From NCBI RefSeq assembly GCF_963678975.1, contig NC_089279.1, forward strand, positions 36,537,933 through 36,601,932: 64,000 nt of DNA, written 5' to 3'. This DNA is from Dysidea avara (taxonomy: Eukaryota > Porifera > Demospongiae > Dictyoceratida > Dysideidae). Positions 11,261-24,892 of the stretch are shown here, one piece after another (position 1 is the first letter of the stretch; the number at the start of each line of letters is the position of its first letter). The notes beneath the pieces are model-generated. The model made no database searches. It was not told the origin of the DNA and saw only the letters and a list, made by a program, of their open reading frames with translations. The position numbers and the translations under genes are program-made.

Positions 11261-13129
11261 TACAAGGTTCACATGTTTATGGATGCATGGTGATCTCATT
11301 TAAAGTCCACCTGTCTAATAAGGACCATTTTGTAAATTTGCTAGAAAGGGTTGATGCTTTGGTGCTATACATTAATATACAATTAAAGAAGTATAAATTA
11401 ACTGCAGCACATCGGTGGCCTTTCAATACAGGTGGTCACTAATACAGGTTGCAGTGTACCCAGACACCTTCACTCTGTAAGCCATACTTGGCATGGTCTG
11501 GTTGTGAATAGTTATTAGAGGTGTACACTCCCATACAGCAATAATAGGGTACAAAATTCTACTGCACACCACAACATAATTCTCTTGAGCCCATTGTGGT
11601 CCCACCACAGAAATTTTATCAAACATAGATCAAAGAATTTCTATCAGCATTTTTTGAAATATAAAGGATTAAAGTTTTTAATACAATACTTTTGAAGTAG
11701 ATATCCCACAATTTAGGGTTACTGGAAAGGTCAATCAATAGTCTTCCATCTTTGACAATTGTGTTCACAAATATTTACACAGTGCGAAGTTATAGTAACT
11801 AGAGATGGACCAATTTTTCATGAAATATTCAAAATATTTGCAGTCATAAATCAGAAACTATCTGGTGTATGGAGCTCAAAAATTGCATGAGTGATAAACA
11901 CCACAGGTACTACAAACACACCAAGTTTTGTCAAAATTCGAGAGGTGACCCTAAATTCCTTGTTGATTTGATGTAGAATGAATGACCCATAATACTTCAC
12001 AATACACCTCAGAATGATCCCAGTGTTTTCTTTACTGGCCAGCCAGGCTGGGAAAACAATTTGTTTGATATATGGGACATCATGTTGCAGCTGTAAGCTT
12101 TGTACTGGCCTAACACTAGAAGGAATAGAACAAGTAGTAGAAATTTTAGATTTGATTAGGAATCAATCCAGTCTGAATGTTCATTGATATATCTGCAGCC
12201 TCTCTTGTTTAGCTACTTTTTTATTCTTTGATCAGTAATCAACTTTTTCCTTCTAATTGTATAACATAACTAATGAAGCCACACATACCACATCAAAAGA
12301 AGAAACAATGACACCCTGGGGCATGTCATGAAATTAAGTTTCAGTCTGAAGGAGTGTCCCAACAATATCAATTACTGAAAAGTGTAGTGGTCATTACACT
12401 TCATCTTCAGCTATGTTCCATCTGTTACAGTGTTACAAATGAAGAACAGTACAATAAGTGTCTCTACAATTACTACAGACAATATGGGTGATATATTGAT
12501 TGTTTTCCATGAAAACAAACAGTTTTGTTGACAAGGTCCAACAATACTAGAGTTCCAAAGGAGTTTTCCATCTAAAACATTTGGTACATGTGCTACTAAC
12601 CACATAAAATACTAAATTTTGGTGCTTATAATAATTAAATGTGCTTCTATGACAAAACGTGGATGATTATCTCAATTATAGTGTCTTAGCCACAATACTC
12701 AGTCACCTCACAAACTACACAATAATCATAATGTTAAATTCTATGATAGCTCCTAGACAGGTGACCTAGTGATCTTGATCAGGAACAAACTGTATACTAT
12801 TATTGTATCATGTTTAGTGATAGGAATATGTCATAGGGAAGCAGTAAAAGTAGTAGTTATGGTAATAGAACGTGACAATGTAAAGATCAGTGGATCACGC
12901 TTTATATCTATGGCAACAGAACTCAAATGATGCAACGTCATTCACACCAACAAACAATCCAGAAGCTGCACGGTAGAATCCCTATGATCTCAGGATAAGC
13001 CACGATGACGCTATACTATGTTCACCAGACCCTTTTCTTTCCCCGCCCCCACACAAAAGAAGGCCTGGCTATGCGAGACCACCAGTTTTTGGTAATCAGT
13101 ACAACTCATACCAGACCGTTGCTACATGT
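11261..13129. other. Intergenic with repeat fragments
   Basis: No gene seen. A fragment of the common repeat family lies at about 12,270-12,500. 13,018-13,100 shares a C-rich segment (CAGACCC..CCCGCCCCC) with 8,465. Confidence 0.5.
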
Positions 13130-13892
13130 GAAGGGGTAGCCAGACTAGAAGTAAACTGTGTGTGTGTGCATGCCCTTGGATGCAGAGGATAAAGCAAACA
13201 CATACGCCATTTCACCACTCTCACTTTGTTTTGTTAACAATACTTATCAGGGATCCCCAAAAGGTGTAGATCCAGCTGCACAAAAATGTCTACTAAGATT
13301 TTTATTATTTTTTTATTAAGGCTTTACAGCACAAGGCCACAAGTGCTGAAGGTCTGTAGGACGCCTGGTATGTCCTACAACCTGTTTAAACTTTAAAGTT
13401 GTTACATCTACTTTGTTCTCTAGCCCCCAGACAAAAGAAAAAGAGGTCTGGGCACGAGACCACACACAAAATACATACACATGAGAACATAGTCGATTGC
13501 TGGAGTCTAAATAATAAATCAAATCTCATCACAACACAACACAACACTTTTATACTAACCGTCATGTGGCCACCAAGAGATGAGATTTGGTATCTCCATC
13601 TCACACGAGATCTCACAAGTAGCACGTGTGTACAGTGCACTTCTCTCCAAATCATTTGTCAAGTAGATATCGTATTGACGTCTATATCCAGCCAATTTTG
13701 TTGTTATCATCGACATCGACTCGCAAACTGAACTACCACATCTTCCGTCCTTGTGTTTAATGGCAAAAAATTAACTCCATAGTATGGAAGTGAATTCCGC
13801 CATAGTGCGCTTGCGCGCGGAAACCGCAAACAATTCAGTTTGAGGGTGTGGCTGACTTCATTGCTCATCTTCTTCTTTGATCAGTTAGGATA

Positions 13893-15297
13893 GAGTAAAG
13901 TATCAATTATCGGATAATATGATGTTCGGACAGCTGCCATTCACTTCCTGGGAATCCTGCAGCTTTGGTTATTGTACCAAAAGGTAGGCTACACCAAGCA
14001 ATAATTATCCTCCAATAATCAGCTTTGCATGATTTAAAGCTTAAGAATTACAGCCAATAGTATGCTTAGTCCGATAAAATCTATGCTCGGATAAAACTAT
14101 CAGTTGTCGGACTTTGATTTTTACTACCAGTAAACAATGTCCAATTTATTTCAAATTTGTTTGCAATATACCTGTACTCATTAGCTATTAATGGCCAAAA
14201 AATGGTTTTGTTATCTTTAGTATAGAGGGAGTACGAGCCTTCCAATTTTTAGCGGTATTGTCGGATGCCCACCGCTTTAATTTAGCCATGCCCACCAACA
14301 GAGTTCATGGTTTTTGCAACAAATTTACCAGTGCTAAACCACAGAAGAAGGTAAATAAATATCTTTCGAGAGTAGAGGTGTGTTTTAAAGTTGATATTCA
14401 GGATATTTCTATTGGAACGCAGTATTTTTGGCTTCTAAATGAAGGAGATGCACGCTAGGTGGAAAAATGAAATTACGAGGCACAACTTTCTGACCAACCA
14501 CATTTGTTAGTCTTGGTGTCTCAATCACGAATACCACCTAGAAATGAAAAGATGTTCCATTTTCTACCTTCTATGGATGCACAAAGCAACATTTTCGTCC
14601 TTTTTGTTTCACCCATATAAGGTAGAGAAAGAAAAGCCTTTCAATTTCCGTGACAGTATTTGTGATAGGACACCAAGACTAGCATATGTAGGTGGTCAGA
14701 AGGTGGTTTTGCATAACTTCATTTTTCCACCTTGCGCGCATCTCCTTCATTTAGGAGCCAAAAATTCTGCGTTCCAATGGAAATATCCTGAATATCAACT
14801 TTAAAGCACACCTCTACTCTTGAGAGATATTTATTTACCTTCTTCTGTGGTTTAGCACTGGTGCATTTGTTGCAAAAACATACAAACTCTGTTGGTGGGC
14901 ATGGCTAAATAAAAGCGGAGGGTGTCCGACAATACCGCTAAAAATTGGAAGGCTCGTACTCCCTCTATGCTAAAGATAACGAAACCATTTTTTGGCTATT
15001 AATAGCTAATGAATACAGGTATATTGCATACAAATTTGAAATAAATTGGACATTGTTTACTGGTAGTAAAAATCAAAGTCCGACAACTGATAGTTTTATC
15101 CGAGCATAGATTTTATCGGACTAAACATACTATTGGATGTAACTCTTAAGCTTTTAATCACACAAAGCTGATTGTTGTAGGATAATTATTGCTTATTGTA
15201 GCCTACCTTTTGGTACAATAACCTAAGCTGCAGGATTTCCAGGAAGTGAGTGGCAGCTGTCCGAACATCATATTATCCGATAATTGATACTTTACTC
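13893..15297. mobile_element. 1.4-kb fold-back element upstream of the NLR gene
   Basis: The two halves are inverted copies of each other over nearly their whole length: it begins GAGTAAAGTATCAATTATCG and ends with the exact inverse. Interior blocks also pair, for example 14,080-14,115 (CTATGCTCGGATAAAACTAT) with 15,075-15,110, and 14,440-14,470 with 14,735-14,765. TA dinucleotides flank both ends, compatible with a Tc1/mariner-type MITE. Arms are close to 650 bp and differ at scattered positions. The right end is 58 bp before the ATG of the NLR gene, so it probably overlaps its promoter. Open frames inside are mirror by-products. Confidence 0.85.
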
Positions 15298-15356
15298 TAT
15301 CAACAACGTGATCAGGTAGTAGTGGTGTGTTGTGTAGTTAGCTACCCCTACACAAC

Positions 15357-18134
15357 ATGACTAGTCAAAGTGAAGTAATAGAACAGTTGAAGAAGAGTGT
15401 CACTGGTAAGGTGTTAGAAATAAAATAATATTTAACTGTTTGAATATACAGCTACCAGTACTCCACTACTGAAGGACCTCCATAGTTTAATAACTCCACG
15501 ATATGCAGCTCATTGGAGAGTTGTAGGAACGCAACTGGGTCTACCCATCGGAACACTTGACATCATAGAACGAGACAATGTGTATAGAAGTGTCCCCTGC
15601 TGTAATGATATGTGGAGCAATTGGCTTAAGATGGACCCCTCTGCTAGTTGGGAGAAATTGTTCAAAGTTATTGAGTCACCTGCAGTGTCCAGTGATCAAG
15701 CTCCTGATAAAGGTGACTAGCTATATTGTGTGTGTACAACATGTGTAGGTAAACAATTGTATTAACTAGCTATTGTGTTGTCTTCGCTAACTATAGTGAC
15801 CTCCAAACCTGACATGGACAAGTCAGCGGTCATTGATCAAGGTAGAGTGGACACATTATTGTGTGCTCCATTTTATGTGTTGTTATAGGAGTCTCCACAT
15901 TGTGCGACAGGGTAAGACAACTTAACATACAAACACGGTTTGCTGTTGATGAAGATTCTTGGCCACCAAATCAACCCAAGGACTTTACACCACTTCTTTT
16001 AGTTCATCATCAAGGTCAACAAACTTTTGAACAGGCAACTGCACTGCAATTGGCTGGATCCATCCATCCAGGTAGACTTTCCTCCAAACATTACCCACAA
16101 CACAGCCAGCAGTCACTGAGAGAAGCACTTGATAACAGTAAGACAACTAAACAACTAGTTGATATCTTAGCTCCACTACAAGAAAGTGATGATGCGCCAT
16201 TTATTTTAGTTGAGGGGTTGCCTGGTATCGGCAAATCTTTGTTATTACAAGAAATTGCTTACAATTGGGCTAAACAAAAATTGTTACAAAAGTTTAAAAT
16301 AGTTCTCCTCCTCCAGTTGCGTAGTCCAGCTGTGCAGCAGGTGTCACTTGTCGCTGATCTTTTCCAGTTGGTCTGTGAAGGAGACACACATGCCACAGAA
16401 AATGCAACAGCATGTAGCAAATACCTCTTCAACAACAATGGAAAAGATGTCGTTTTCCTTTTTGATGGCTACGATGAATTCCCAGAACACCTACAAAAAC
16501 ATAGTTTAATCACTAGCATACTGAAGCGTAAGGTGTTACCTCATTGTGGCTTGGTAGTGTCATCTCGTCCACATGCCTCGGTGAAACTCCGACAACAAGC
16601 AACAATCAAAGTTGACATATTGGGCTTTGCTAAAGAGGAACGAAAGCTATACATTGAACAGTCCCTGAAGGGACAGCCACAAGCAGTCAAAGAGCTCACC
16701 GAATATCTTGAAGGTAATCTGACTATCAATGGCCTGTGTTTCATCCCTTTCAATATGGTCATCTTGATTTATCTGTACAAACAGGGAATTCCCCTTCCTA
16801 GCAATTCTACACAGCTCTACAATTACTTCATCTGTCTTACCATCTGTCGACATCTTGCCAAGTCTGGTCAACCTCTTGATAACACCATCACTGACCTAGC
16901 CAAACTCCCCCAGCCCTATAACACAATAGTTCAGCAGTTATCAAAACTATCGCTCGAGGGTCTTAATAACAACAAGCTAATCTTTACCTTGGAGGAGATG
17001 AGAGCAGCTTGTCCTGGCATCGAAGCAGCTCTGAACGGATATGGACTGCTTCAGGCTGTTGAGCACTTCGGGCTCGCTGGGAAAACGATGACATTTAACT
17101 TTGTCCATTTTTCCATTCAGGAGTTCTTGTCCGCTTACCATATCACTCAGCTTCCACCAGACGAAGAGCTGCGAGAGCTCGAAGCGAAGTTCTGGAGCGA
17201 TATTCATTCCAACATGTTTGCAATGTACACCTCCCTTACCAAGGGACAGCGATCTGCTTTTAAACAATTTCTCTCCAGAGGGGACGACACGATCACCATC
17301 GCTGAAACATACTTGAAGGATCAACTGAAGTGTCTTCGACTATTTCGCTGCTTCTATGAGGCCAACGACGAAGCCTTTTACACTTCTATACAACAAGGAA
17401 AAACTTTCGATGATAAAGTAATCAATCTTGAGACGACTAGCCTAACTGTTTATGATGTTGAGTGTGTTACACTCTTCCTTACCTGCTCACCCCACAAGGA
17501 GTGGAAGAAGTTTAACTTGTGGAACTGCCATATCCAGGATCATGGCTGTCGTGTCCTTCACCGTGATCTGATGTCAGCTGACGTCAGTATTAAAGAACTC
17601 AACTTGGGGCTTAATGGCTTCTCCAGATCTTCCTCTTCCTCCATTAATGACCTCATCATACACTGTAGAGTGGAAGAGTTGAACATTAGTGATAACCGCA
17701 CCATCGGAGAGGACCCTGCTCTCTACAACATGTTGACCCATCCCTCCTCTAGGCTAGTGAAACTGTACATGAGTAGTACCAGCTTATCATCACCATCAGC
17801 CATTACCCTATTCACTGCAATATCAAAGGGTAACAAACTGGAGGTGCTCTACATTATCAACAATCTCATCACTGATGAAGCTTGTGATGTCATTGCCACT
17901 ACAATCAACAACAATACATCACTATTCTTGCTGTGGATGGGTGCCAACAAGATCAGTGGAGAAGCTGCTCAACGTCTACTACAAGCCCTCAACAATAACG
18001 ACACATTAGAATGGCTATTGCTACACTCTGGTTACACTGAAGATGTTAAGAAGAGGATTAGATCACTACAAGAAGTAATTAACAAGAACAGAGAAAGTAG
18101 AGGATGTCAAACAAAACTGATCATTATCTGTTAG
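15357..18134 (+). CDS. NLR-like receptor (DEATH-NACHT-LRR), four exons
   Basis: Exons 15,357-15,405, 15,452-15,712, 15,797-15,841 and 15,889-18,134 join with matching phases (all phase 1) and GT-AG introns of 46-84 bp, giving 866 residues. Residues about 22-92 resemble a DEATH domain (AAHWRVVGTQLG..LDIIERDN..CCNDMWSNWL). A NACHT NTPase follows, with Walker A GLPGIGKS at 228-235 and Walker B VVFLFDGYDEF around 307-317. The C-terminal part (about 650-850) has leucine-rich repeats such as NKLEVLYIINNLITDEACDV. By family knowledge this is a cytosolic innate immune sensor whose DEATH domain recruits adaptors and whose LRRs sense ligands; the ligand is unknown. The start is the first ATG in frame with the DEATH exon. 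A fold-back transposon ends 58 bp upstream. No lesions are seen. Confidence 0.88.
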
Positions 18135-19265
18135 TAGCTACTTTTCTTTAGTTTTCACTTTGTACTATTTTATGACTGTAATGGCCGCAAGTGTCATTTT
18201 GTTCTGATTTTGATAAAAATTTTATTAATTAATTAAAACTATGTCAATTGGTAACGTTGAGGGGTCCATCATGAAATGTTAAGATTTGACATTATTTGAG
18301 TATCGGACAAGAAATGGGACTTGTGGAAGAGATTAGTACGGAAATGAAATCTATCGGAATATTTACAGATTTACAATATTTGTAGATTTAAATACTATTT
18401 CTAGAAATCTGTCGGAATTTTAAGATTTACAATATTTAGGATTTCTAGAATTGAAATCTATTTCTATAAATCTATTATAGATTGCAAATGTAATAAAAAT
18501 CTGTTAATATTTACAACATTTTGGCTTTCCAACAAAATTTATATAATCCTCGTAATTATTTCTAACAATAGTTGAACTGCGAAAGCTACAAATTACAATT
18601 CTAGTTGTGCTGGAGCCATTGTTCAACGTAAAGCCAAAAACAGTCAACACTTCATCCTTGACCAGACTAGCTTCCCTCAGTGACAACTACTCAGAGATGG
18701 GGTAAAGCAGTTTGGAATGGTTCAACTACACACACTGATCATTACAATGGCCTCCTACAGCTCTGTAGACAGTTTTAGCCTCTTTCTATATAACTACACA
18801 ATGGCCATTATGAGCACTAATAAGTGAAGAGCTTCTTGTAGCTAACTCAATTGGTGTCTCAGTTAGTACGTAAAATATTAGAAGCTACCAGTAAATTGAT
18901 TTCAGCTTATTTAACTATAGATATTGCTATAAGCCTCCAGTTCAGCTTTATCCCCATCTCTGTTAGTTTAGCTACTAGCTATACAGTTCACTCACTTGTT
19001 GTCCTTGCTCCACTTCACAATAAACAACAAGTCACAACATAGCCTAACTACTAGACTACACTAGAAGCTACTACTCAACTACTATCACAACACTAGTAGC
19101 TAATGCTATACTCCTACTATGTCAACACTACAGCTAACAGTCAGGTAGATGACAAATGTTACTAGTTCTTCACTAATGTAGCAGCCAACAAGTCTAACTC
19201 AGAATTTGAAGCAATTTTTCAACTTAGCTAAAACCTTCTCTGCAAACGTAAGCCACTAGCTATTA
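18135..19265. other. Intergenic, no gene seen
   Basis: AT-rich downstream region of the NLR gene. Around 18,340-18,500 there are loose repeats of AGATTTACAATATTT and GAAATCTATTTCTA. No exon recognised. Confidence 0.5.
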
Positions 19266-19590
19266 AGAAGCCAACAAAGCTAGACTAAAGCTTTAAAAAT
19301 GAAAGAAGCCAACAAAGCTAGACTAAAGCTTTAAAAACAAAAGAAGCCAACAAAGCTAGACTAAAGCTTTAAAAACAAAAGAAGCCAACAAAGCTAGACT
19401 AAAGCTTTAAAAATAAAAAAAAGCCAAAAAAGTTAGGCTAAAGCTTTAAAAATGAAAGAAGCCGACAAAGTTTTAAAAAAGAAGCCAACAAAGCTAAACC
19501 AAAGTTTTTTTTTAAAAGAAGCCAACGAAGCTAGACTAAAGCTTTAAAGTGAAAGAAGCCAACAGAGCTAGACTAAAGCTTTAAAATGTT
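19266..19590. repeat. 38-bp tandem repeat array, about eight copies
   Basis: Units of the form GAAGCCAACAAAGCTAGACT plus AAAGCTTTAAAAATGAAA repeat from 19,266 to about 19,590. Central units are nearly identical; units near 19,420-19,500 are degenerate or shortened. Not coding. Confidence 0.85.
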
Positions 19591-19959
19591 TTACTAAAAC
19601 TAGACTAAATATGCAACTTTTTCCAGCTAACCTAAACAGGAAATTCTGAGCCAGACTCTTTTCAGCTACACCTACGCAACTAATTGCACTAGTATTTAAC
19701 TCACTACACTTAATACCTAACTACCTACACTCAGTACTGCTCTACGTACACTAGCTATTCTAGAGCTGCAACTTTTACAAAATTTCCTAGCAACTGACAA
19801 ACCAGCTGCCAGTTGACGGCGGTTACATTTACCGCTTTAAATTACCGCTACAGTGCATTTAATAGAATATTAATAGCTAATAGTTACTGTTCGCTACGTG
19901 AAAAGGTCATTTTGTTTCATTACGCTCGGGGTAGTTTCGGGTTGAGGGACAATAATGTA

Positions 19960-20105
19960 AACACTCTAATAGAACGTTCACTATTGCCTCGGGCGTTAAT
20001 GGCGCATTGCACCCGTTGCGGCTTTAGTGGTTGCGCTGGAGTGGCCGGGCGCAGCTATCCGTTGGCGAGGCAGTTCCGGCAGTATGGCGGGTATCTACAT
20101 GCGAT
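19960..20105. other. GC-rich, CpG-rich patch of unknown nature
   Basis: About 145 bp that stand out from the AT-rich surroundings, with many CpGs (GTTGCGGCTTTAGTGGTTGC, GTGGCCGGGCGCAG). It lies just upstream of a LINE relic. It could be an old promoter-like end of that element; no RNA gene could be recognised. Confidence 0.3.
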
Positions 20106-20107
20106 TA

Positions 20108-21055
20108 GTTAATAATAGCTGTTAGCTACAGTTTGCTGATGATACCTGCCTAATAATATTGTTCTCCTAGTTGGGGATCTCGGTGTTGCTTTTTTCAAGA
20201 GAAATTTTTTCCCGGGGTAGTGTTTTGTAGTTTTCCACCAGATCAAGGAATATAACAGTGCCCCCAGTTGCAATTAGTGAAAAAACCCTTGTCACATCTC
20301 AGTACACAAAAATACTTAGGAGTAGCTAACATTTGATAGCACCACTTTAAATTTCTCCTCCCAGCCATGTGGCGAATGTCTGCATAAGAGTACGACTTAT
20401 TATTTATACATCAATTAGCTATCACAGAAAGATTTTACCAACACAGATATTAAAGATGCTTGCAACTGTAGAGTCACTTATTTTCTCTCGGCTTAGCTAT
20501 GCTCTATCAGTTTGGGTATCCGCATTACATCAAGATTCACTGCGTAGAATTACGAGGCTTCACTGACAATAAGCTGTTTGGATCACATGTGGTTTGACAA
20601 AGTTTGATCACATCTCTCATCCTCGGCAAGCTATTGGTTGGCTCTCTCCTACAATGCTGGTTCAGCACTGCTCCATGTGTGCTATGTTAGATCAGTACAT
20701 TAGTAAGGAATTTCATTAGACCCAGTTTGCCAGATCAGTGTCCCCCATGCACACCTTGTCACCACTCTCCACAGCAGATTATCTTTTCTGTCTTTTCATC
20801 AAAGATATTTCTGTCTAAAGGCAACTTCCTGGTGGAATTCCCTTCCACATGATCTTTTTCAAAACTTGTTTTCTTTCTGTAATGATTAATAATAATGTAT
20901 GGTGTTTTGCTTGTGTAGTTGTGTTGTGCTATTATTGCTTCGTTTTTGTACTTGTATGTGTGTAACTATGTGAGTGTATACTCTGGAATTGATGAATGGC
21001 CTTGGCTGAATTCCAGAGTTTAAACAAATAAATCAAATCAATTCAATCAATTAAC
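20108..21055 (+). pseudogene. LINE (non-LTR retrotransposon) 3' relic
   Basis: Starts near a reverse-transcriptase catalytic box (FADDTCLIILF at about 20,135) and continues in broken frames through SRLSYALSVWVSALHQDS (about 20,495-20,545) to a C-terminal motif SWWNSLPHDLFQNLF (about 20,827-20,872). It ends in an A-rich tail containing CAAATAAATCAAATCAATTC. The arrangement is that of CR1/jockey-like LINEs. Many stops; 5' truncated. Confidence 0.7.
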
Positions 21056-23209
21056 TAGCAGCCTAACAAGTTAACTGGTAGCCATTATTTCTCAAGTTAT
21101 TTCTTGACTCAGCTATATCAAAAGACAAAACAGAGCTCTTGTTAAAAGAAACAATGGCTATAGGTAATTTCATTCCAAAGTTATAATCCTTTTATCGGCT
21201 GCTAAATTGATGTTCTTTGTACTTGTGGTGTGCCGGGGCAGGTAATTAACAGAATTTCATGGGTCATAACTTTATTACTTGTTGACTTCAAATAAAATCC
21301 AACTTGTTTGTTTTAATAAGCTCTAGTAGTTTTGTCAACATGGATAAGTAATGCCTCAAGGAGTTAAAGACAGATATGATCAACAAAAAATGGCTCATCA
21401 AACGGTTGAATCTGTGATGAAAACTATATCTAAAATATGTTATACTAACTATACTACATAGAAAGTTTTGTGGCTTGTATAACTGAGTGTTGAATCAACA
21501 CTTAACCTCTTTGATGAAAAGAACATCATGTGGTAAATGTATGGATATAAATTAGGAAAACATTAGTGTAGAAGTTGTGGTAACTTCTACAGTGGTGGAT
21601 AGTGCCCCTTCACCACCACACCTCATCCCCACACACACAATCATACAAGATGGAGATACTCTATAACTCTAATTGAGAAATCAGTCAAATACTCTAATAG
21701 AACAGTCACCACATAAAAACACTATTATTGATAATCCTCCATGGGCTATATACTACTGAGTATCTAGCATCAAACTAGCATCTGTAGTACTATCTCATCC
21801 ATGGCCGGGCACATTTATTCTGATGAGAATATCTTTTTGTAAAATTATTAGCTATTTAATGAAATGCACATGATCCATTCTTTAGGCTCATGATATAACT
21901 AGCTTAACTATACTCACGACTGTCCTTTATCTCTATACAACTCTTGATCATGAGATCCACTTGGAAAGCAGTAGCTAAAAAGATTTACTGAGATTTTTGT
22001 GTATAAAGCTGCTCTATATAATAAATCCAGTCCTGAAATAACTTCAGCTTCTGGGACACCCCCCACACCTACTACCTTGGTACACCCACTTTGCCAAACC
22101 CTGGATCACCTGTTCTGTCCTATCAGATCACTTGATGTATACTTGAAATAATAAACCCCAAATAGTTCATGTAGTATACTAACACTATCATTATAATATT
22201 GTTGATGTAGCTAAAACTGGTGCTACTCAATATCTCAAGGGGTTTATGAAGCTTGATAACTCTAAGGCTAATACATTATCACATTGTGAACAAAGACAGC
22301 CCGACCCACTAAAGCTATAAGTAACAATAGAGCACTCAAACAATACAAGATCATACCTTGTTAGAGAATACCAAACAATTAGAATACAATATATAAGATG
22401 GTAGATTGAACAATTACACTTATAAGGTTTACATTATATTGTGACAGTTAAAATAATAATATATTATAAAATGTTGTAATAGACAATATTAAAGTGATTG
22501 ATTGGATCACATGATGTTATGAGTATATAGTAATGACCTCATTTCCACTCCCCCTAACCATCAGGACACGTTCCAATCCCTCCGTCAGTACATCAAGATA
22601 TTCCATATCTGATTGGCTATCGTCAAGGGATACATCATGTTTACAAACATTACACATAGTTGGCTAGGTAGGGACCAGGTACATACAATAGCCGGGATTA
22701 GTATTGTGTAACTTGTTCCATTGAATGTGTGGACCAGTTAACTAGTGGAGAATTATATGATTGTTGTTAGTGGATCTGTAATGATATAATTACTTGGACC
22801 CCGATCCACTTTTTCTTGAAATATTTAGACCCCTCTGAAATATTTTATCCTTCCTCTAGAAGAGCTACCATCCGCCATACCAGGGGTCCAAATATTTCAG
22901 CTAAAATAATTGATCCTCACCCCTTGAAAACCAAGCTACAATCAACAGAAGAAGACGTTGACAATAAAATGACAATGAAATCTCTAAGCTTTTTTTGTAT
23001 TATAGACAGTCCCCTCTTATACACTTATCAGTTGTGGGGAAACAAATATTTCACTTGAAATATTTTAAAATCCCTTTTCAATATAAACGCAGGATTTCAT
23101 CCTGGTCAATTATCATTTCTCTTATGGGCTGCCTCTATCAGTTTTCAGCACCAATCCATGTAATGTGATAATGTTATTGTGTAATTCCACCCACCTAACT
23201 ACATAATAG
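21056..23209. other. Intergenic, no gene seen
   Basis: No exon recognised. Contains the second copy of an interspersed repeat at 22,560-22,740 (partner at 426-640). Confidence 0.5.
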
Positions 23210-23344
23210 TTATACGGGCACAATGTGGAGTCTATGAAATTTATAAACCCGAAGGCCTGGGCTGTAGTGCACAAGCGAAGCGAGGGCGCTACTAAGGTCC
23301 TGAGGGTTTATAAATTTCATAGACTCCACATTGTGCCCGTATAA
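23210..23344. mobile_element. Hairpin element with perfect 41-bp arms
   Basis: Left arm TTATACGGGCACAATGTGGA... is repeated exactly inverted at the right end over 41 bp. The 53-bp loop contains TAGTGCACAAGCGAAGCGAG and GGCGCTACTA. A related but diverged hairpin with a similar loop lies at 48,732-48,852. A further inverted pair (TTTAGACTCT / AGAGTCTAAA) spans about 23,349-23,652 and may be another element. Confidence 0.75.
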
Positions 23345-23652
23345 TTGCTTTAGACTCTATTTCACATTACACTCAGATTACTTACCTCATCCACGGCTGT
23401 TTCTGCTGTAGGCTCAGCAAAAGCGACTGGTTTTCTTACGATAATACTAGCACCATGGCAACTATGCGTCCTCACGTGACTAAATAATCGCGCTCGTTAA
23501 ATCACTACACGTGAATAATGCATAGCGATTGGACAAACCCGAATTTGAGCATATGTAATATTGTGCTTGAAGGCGTGGAGTATATTAGAAAACAAGGTGG
23601 AGTGTATGAGATTTATTACCCACCCAAAACAGCCTAAACAGAGTCTAAAGTA

Positions 23653-24892
23653 CATGTTTTTAAATGGTTGTCCCCTGTCACTTTAAGTCAGTAGACAAAC
23701 AGTTACCATCACAATAAGGTGCTGTACACTGTATAGCGGGAAATTTCCAGAGGGTGTAATTTTTGGATAATGGTCATTGTGAACTATTTCAGAAATAAAT
23801 TTTCAGATAAACACCACAATCAACATTTCACAGAAATACATGGAATCATGCTCTGGAAAGGAAGGTGAAGACTTGTGTTGTATCATCAGGTCATGGATTA
23901 CGTGATGGACTCCGCCATTTGTGATGGACTTCATGTAATGCCTAATAGTGGCACTAATCCCATAAACAGCTGCTCTCTTTGCTATTTACGCCTTCTCTTT
24001 TCCTGTGTACACCCAATATTCACCATGTGGCTTCAAATTTTCCTGCTTCTGCTGGCGTATCTCCATCATGCTGGTGACTACTGCCGCAACAGCAATTGCA
24101 AAACTAGGCATTTATTTAGCCAGTGGACCGCTGTCAACAGGTAAATAAGAAATACCAGTATCATCACTCTGTTTACACATCTTAAAGTACTTGAGGAGAG
24201 CTATGACAACTCACGATTTTTACCTAAATGTAGACTACGTATGAAAAAACAATTTCGGAAAACTTTACGGCATTCTAACTATAAATTACATTGCAAATTT
24301 TCATTTGTTCAAGGATATACAGATCTACCAAACTTCTGAGCTAGTTACTGAAACACGTTAAGCAACAATTCCAATATCCATACTAACAAAATGCTATTGT
24401 CCAGATATTATTTCCCACTAGTGTCTGCCACTGCGCCTTTCCTTTCCTTTTATCTTCAATCATGCTGGTTGTCATCTTCACTCAACCGAGGTGTAATTAT
24501 CCGTATCAACACTTTCCATATTTGCACACACCACAAAATTACTTAAAGCTCTCATGTTGCCGTGTAGACATAAGTCATTTCACACAGATAATATTATACA
24601 CTTTGTATATATTTCTACACTCCTTTATGTCTAATAGCACCAATGACTGAGCACCATGACACGTCCCTTAATGACCTATTGTGATTGATCATATCGACCA
24701 CACCCCCTACTGGTAACACAGTCATACAGAGTAGCGGCACTGGACAAATAATTGTCATACTTCTTCACTCTTCTTGAAGGGCATCCCTTCGGCGGTGAGT
24801 AGCGAGGACTGGCTATGTTAACGTAGGACCCTATTGGGTTATATCACTTCTGTATCATCATTCCTACAATTATTGTTTAAGCTAATATATTT
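23653..24892. other. Intergenic, no gene seen
   Basis: No supported gene or repeat boundary. Confidence 0.4.

Noticed and set aside
14258..14804. Two open frames of 66 and 86 residues
   Set aside because: They lie in the arms of the fold-back element and are mirror by-products; no protein family features.
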